Shown: positions 6,340 to 9,047 of the stretch, piece after piece
How positions within the stretch are numbered: the first letter of the stretch is position 1
Layout of the letters: each line of letters starts with the position of its first letter
Assembly (NCBI GenBank): GCA_030040695.1
Contig: JASHTE010000192.1
Location: 1 to 9,047, forward strand
DNA from: Vulcanimicrobiota bacterium
Lineage (GTDB): Bacteria > Vulcanimicrobiota > Vulcanimicrobiia > Vulcanimicrobiales > Vulcanimicrobiaceae
Direction: 5' to 3'
DNA: 9,047 bases
Made by a program: the position numbers and the translations under genes
The notes under the pieces: model-generated
Told to the model about the DNA's origin: nothing
The model's database searches: none
The model's input: only the letters and a program-made list of their open reading frames with translations

Positions 6340-7691
6340 CTCACTGCGTGCACGGGAACGCTCGGATATGCGCCCGTGAGACAGCCCAGGCACATCTCTT
6401 CGCGTTTGCGTCCGGTCGCCTCGATGAGTGCCTCGAGACTCAGGTAGCCCAGAGAGTCGGCGCCCGTGTGACGGCGTATCTCCTCGGCGTTCAGGTTCGC
6501 GGCGATGAGCTCGTCGTATGTCGCCATGTCGACGCCAAGGTAGCAGGGATGACGAATCGGCGGAGAGCTGATGCGCAGGTGCACCTCGCGAGCTCCCGCA
6601 TCGCGCAAGAGCGAGACGATCCGCGGAGTCGTCGTGCCGCGCACGATAGAGTCGTCAACGACGATGACGCGCTGGCCGCGCAGGTTCTCGATCAAAGGAT
6701 TGAACTTCAGCTGCACGCCGCGCGAGCGCATCTGTTGGTCGGGGCTGATGAAGGTTCTGCCGATGTACCGATTCTTGATCAAGCCCTCGATGTACGGCAA
6801 GCCGCTCTCCGCCGCGTAACCGATGCCCGCAGGCACAGCCGAGTCCGGCACCGCGATGACGACGTCGGCCTCGACCGGATGCTCTTTCGCGAGCGCACGC
6901 CCCATCGCATAACGCGCCATGTAGACGGAGCGGCCGTCGAACTCTGAGTCCGGCCTCGCGAAGTAGATGTATTCGAACATGCAGAGCGCGTGTTCGTGCC
7001 CCGAAAGCGCGGCCTGGCGGGACTCGATTCCCTCGGCACCAATGCGTAGGATCTCGCCGGGCTCGATCTCGCGCACGAAGCGGGCTCCAACTGTCCCGAG
7101 CGCGCACGACTCTGAGGCAACGATCCAGCCTCCGTCTTCGAGCTCGCCGAGCGCAAGCGGCCGTACGCCCCAGGGATCGCGAAAGGCGTAAAGCGCGTTG
7201 CTCGTGCACAAAACGACGGAGTAGGCACCGCGAGCAACCGTCAGGAGGTGTGCGATGCGGTCGATCAGCGAGCCACTGTCCTCGACGAGCAGTTTCGCCA
7301 GCACCTCGGAGTCGGAGGATGCCTCGAGGACGGTCGAGGGCGAGAGGCGCTCGCGCAGCTCCTCGGTGTTCGTCAGGTTGCCGTTGTGTGCGAAGGCGAA
7401 GTCTCCCAGGTCCGAGCGCTCGAGCAGCGGCTGTGCATTCACGACGATCGAGGAGCCACTCGTCGAGTAGCGCGTGTGGCCGATCGCGATATGCCCGCTC
7501 AGGTCGGCAAGGATCACCTCGTCGAAGATCGCTCCGAGCAGCCCCATCGCCTTGTGCGAGCGGAGCGCCGTTCCATCGGCGGCGGCGATGCCCGCTGACT
7601 CCTGCCCCCGGTGTTGGAGAGCGTAGAGTGCGAAGAAGGCGAGGCGTGCCGCGTCACGACCCGGAGCAAAGACGCCGGTAACGCCGCACAT
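6336..7691 (-). CDS. purF: Amidophosphoribosyltransferase (glutamine PRPP amidotransferase)
   Basis: First committed step of de novo purine synthesis: PRPP plus glutamine to phosphoribosylamine. 451 residues. N-terminal Ntn-type glutaminase (about 1-230): it begins MCG, so Cys2 becomes the N-terminal nucleophile after Met removal, with no propeptide. GHTRYST (71-77), AHNGNLTN (101-108) and SSDSE (125-129) follow. C-terminal phosphoribosyltransferase: the PRPP loop is VIVVDDSIVRGTTT, with Asp346-Asp347. Four cysteines, C237, C383, C434 and C437, match the B. subtilis pattern of 4Fe-4S ligands, so an iron-sulfur cluster is likely. ATG at 7691 has GGAG (7702-7699) 7 nt upstream, within the end of the BI-1 gene, which stops 3 nt before it. 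The stop TAG (6338-6336) overlaps the panB stop. purM and purN follow on the same strand beyond pepA-panB. Confidence 0.96.
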   Translation of the reverse strand: MCGVTGVFAPGRDAARLAFFALYALQHRGQESAGIAAADGTALRSHKAMGLLGAIFDEVILADLSGHIAIGHTRYSTSGSSIVVNAQPLLERSDLGDFAFAHNGNLTNTEELRERLSPSTVLEASSDSEVLAKLLVEDSGSLIDRIAHLLTVARGAYSVVLCTSNALYAFRDPWGVRPLALGELEDGGWIVASESCALGTVGARFVREIEPGEILRIGAEGIESRQAALSGHEHALCMFEYIYFARPDSEFDGRSVYMARYAMGRALAKEHPVEADVVIAVPDSAVPAGIGYAAESGLPYIEGLIKNRYIGRTFISPDQQMRSRGVQLKFNPLIENLRGQRVIVVDDSIVRGTTTPRIVSLLRDAGAREVHLRISSPPIRHPCYLGVDMATYDELIAANLNAEEIRRHTGADSLGYLSLEALIEATGRKREEMCLGCLTGAYPSVPVHAVS

Positions 7692-7694
7692 TCT

Positions 7695-8360
7695 TTAACT
7701 CCGGCGCCGGCCTCCCAAGATCTGCAAGAGCGCGAGGAAGATATTGAGCGCGTCGAGGTAGATCGAGACGGCAAGCATGACCGGTGTTGCGCCGCCGCCG
7801 CCCGCTCGAATGCGCGCGAAATCGATGAGGACGAGTGCAGTGAAGACGGCAAGAATGAGGTAGGCGTACGTCTCTGGGTGGATGACGCGCACGAAGATCG
7901 AGATGATCCCGAGTACGACGACGCCGAGGAGCGCAAGCATGACGTAGCCTTGAAAGCGCCGCAAATCGAGGCCCGTCGCGTAGACGATCGCGCCGAGCGC
8001 GAACATGCCGAGACCCGTGGTCAAAGCAGCATCGACGACGACACCCGGGCCGAATGCACGCGTGTATGCGCTTATGATGGGCGAAATTCCGACGCCTTCG
8101 CAGAAGGCGAATGCGTAGAAGAGCACGAGCGAGAGCGGCTCATTGCGCTGCGCGGCCATCGTCGCGATCAAGAGGCCGAAGCCGACGAGCATCGCAACGA
8201 GGCCGACGCCGGGCGAGAGCTGGAGCCCCTGACAGAGCCACGCCGCGAACGCCGTGATGCAAAAGCCGAGCGCGGAGATGCCGAGCACTTGCGCGAGCAG
8301 CGAACGCGTCGAGGTCGTCGTCGCGCCAGTCTGCTGCGGCGGCTGGTACTGATACTGCAT
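7695..8360 (-). CDS. Bax inhibitor-1 / YccA-YetJ family membrane protein
   Basis: 221 residues, about 7 hydrophobic segments: roughly 26-46, 50-70, 75-98, 107-130, 137-157, 163-181 and 192-215, after a polar Gln/Thr-rich cytosolic N-terminus and before a basic GGRRRS tail. The last segment, SIYLDALNIFLALLQILGG, is the characteristic end of the BI-1 (TMBIM) family. Members such as B. subtilis YetJ are pH-sensitive Ca2+ leak channels controlled by a pair of aspartates; D180 (LVLIDFARI) and D203 (YLDALN), 23 apart, are in the corresponding places. The likely role is inner-membrane ion leak or stress protection; the substrate is unproven. ATG at 8360 has GAGAGAAG (8377-8370) 9 nt upstream. It ends 3 nt before purF, so the two are probably co-transcribed. 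Divergent from the last gene of the window. Confidence 0.88.
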   Translation of the reverse strand: MQYQYQPPQQTGATTTSTRSLLAQVLGISALGFCITAFAAWLCQGLQLSPGVGLVAMLVGFGLLIATMAAQRNEPLSLVLFYAFAFCEGVGISPIISAYTRAFGPGVVVDAALTTGLGMFALGAIVYATGLDLRRFQGYVMLALLGVVVLGIISIFVRVIHPETYAYLILAVFTALVLIDFARIRAGGGGATPVMLAVSIYLDALNIFLALLQILGGRRRS

Positions 8361-8498
8361 GGCATCCGGCTTCTCTCAGATTCCGGCGGACGCCTGTTCG
8401 CCGCCGGACGCAGGGGAGCGGCGCAAGCGAGCGAAGTTTCGGCCATCGACTGCCGATTCATCGTAGCGGCGTGTGCGGCATGGGCACTTTCGGCAACG
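8361..8498. other. Divergent intergenic region between the BI-1 gene and the secreted-protein gene
   Basis: About 138 bp. It holds the BI-1 ribosome site (minus GAGAGAAG, 8377-8370) and, on the plus strand, AGGGGAG at 8412-8418. From about 8445 the plus strand encodes a hydrophobic signal-like segment in frame with the next gene, so the true non-coding part may be shorter. I see no clear -10/-35 pair on either strand and no terminator hairpin. Confidence 0.5.
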
Positions 8499-9047
8499 AT
8501 GACCGCGTACGCGGATCCAGACGCCGACGCGCTTGACGCGCCGCCCCCGGGGCTTGTGCCTACAAGCGTACATCTCTCCGCGATCCTCGCGCAGCACGAC
8601 GCCGCGATTGGAAAACCCACCGGGCCCGACACAGTCATCGAAGACTGGCGCTTTACCGACACGGGGATGAACGGCACCGAGCACCTCGAGCGCGACGGAA
8701 TGAACTACCATTCGAGGATCACGCGTGGGCCCTTCGTCGAGGAGTTTGGCCAGGACAACGGGCATCGCTGGCATCGCGACTACGACGGGTTCGTCTCCCC
8801 GACGACCACGCTCGATGACGAGACCTTCTTTACGGAGTGGGTCGACGAAGATGCGGCCGATCCGAAGAACGACGTGAGTGTCGCCGGCGAGACGCAAGGC
8901 TCGAAGCCCGCCTACGTCGTCCGCGTGAAGATTCCGGACGAACAGCATCCGGAGTGGGTCTTCTACGATGCCGCGACCGGCCTGATTACCAGAGTTGAAG
9001 TCGTCACCGACAACAAGCATCGCGTCGCGACCACCTACGATGATTTC
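8499..9047 (+). CDS. Secreted protein of unknown function, LolA-like beta-rich N-terminal region, 3'-truncated
   Basis: An open frame of 183 codons runs from ATG 8499 to the last base of the window without a stop, so the C-terminus is missing. The visible part is acidic and beta-strand-like with alternating Trp/Tyr: GTEHLERDGMNYH, HRWHRDYDGFVSP, YVVRVKIP, then EWVFYDAATGLITRVEV and TTYDDF. This resembles the LolA-like sheet that often precedes retropepsin-like aspartyl protease domains in secreted bacterial proteins; the deciding part lies outside the window. Directly upstream in the same frame (8445-8498), codons for CRFIVAACAAWALSATM continue into TAYA-DPD, a plausible signal peptide with AYA cleavage, but no ATG, GTG or TTG precedes it closely. 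The true start may therefore be a rare codon such as ATC 8445 (GAAG at 8433-8436) or CTG 8394. That it is coding is fairly sure; start and function are not. Confidence 0.65.
   Translation, partial: MTAYADPDADALDAPPPGLVPTSVHLSAILAQHDAAIGKPTGPDTVIEDWRFTDTGMNGTEHLERDGMNYHSRITRGPFVEEFGQDNGHRWHRDYDGFVSPTTTLDDETFFTEWVDEDAADPKNDVSVAGETQGSKPAYVVRVKIPDEQHPEWVFYDAATGLITRVEVVTDNKHRVATTYDDF

Noticed and set aside
7701..7710. Perfect 10-bp palindrome CCGGCGCCGG as an operator or terminator
   Set aside because: It lies in the final BI-1 codons, has no loop or U-tract, and such palindromes are expected by chance at this GC content.
8376..9020. A 214-codon open frame on the minus strand at the right end
   Set aside because: It lies opposite the secreted-protein frame, which has a coherent strand pattern and signal-like segment; the minus translation shows no family features.
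1..9047. Search for tRNA/rRNA, CRISPR repeats, IS ends, riboswitch leaders
   Set aside because: No direct or inverted repeats of useful length, no transposase or cloverleaf, and no leader long enough for a riboswitch upstream of metX, purM, purF or panB. The metY leader is outside the window.

Overview
The window is a GC-rich (roughly 60-65% by eye), gene-dense bacterial chromosomal segment of housekeeping metabolism. I see no mobile element, CRISPR array, tRNA or rRNA. Gaps between genes run from overlaps to about 140 bp. The gene content does not fix the taxon. The codon bias towards G/C, the fused and compacted enzyme variants, and the style of the last secreted protein suggest an under-sampled phylum such as Candidatus Eremiobacterota (WPS-2); this is a low-confidence inference.

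Layout: four two-gene blocks alternate in strand, followed by one partial gene. (1) Plus, 1-1865: metY (5' end outside the window) and metX, the acylation and sulfhydrylation steps of direct homocysteine/methionine synthesis. (2) Minus, 3984-1840: purM and then a GNAT-PurN fusion started by TTG directly after the purM stop. (3) Plus, 4037-6339: pepA and panB, joined by an ATGA overlap. (4) Minus, 8360-6336: a Bax inhibitor-1 family membrane protein and then purF, 3 nt apart. (5) Plus, about 8499 to the right edge: an incomplete secreted protein with a signal-peptide-like N-terminus and no ordinary start codon in front of it.

Together, purF, purM and purN supply PRPP amidotransferase, AIR synthetase and GAR transformylase of de novo purine synthesis. 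They lie on one strand in the usual purF-purM-purN order, but the opposite-strand pepA-panB pair sits between purF and purM. panB makes ketopantoate for pantothenate/CoA. pepA is a cytosolic M17 aminopeptidase.

No wholly new system is evident. The most unusual items are the GNAT-PurN fusion with an insertion beside its catalytic motif, a shortened MetX lacking loops seen in ordinary homologues, a BI-1 channel-like gene coupled to purF, and the start-codon problem of the last gene. Both convergent junctions overlap, so there is no room for an intergenic terminator at either.
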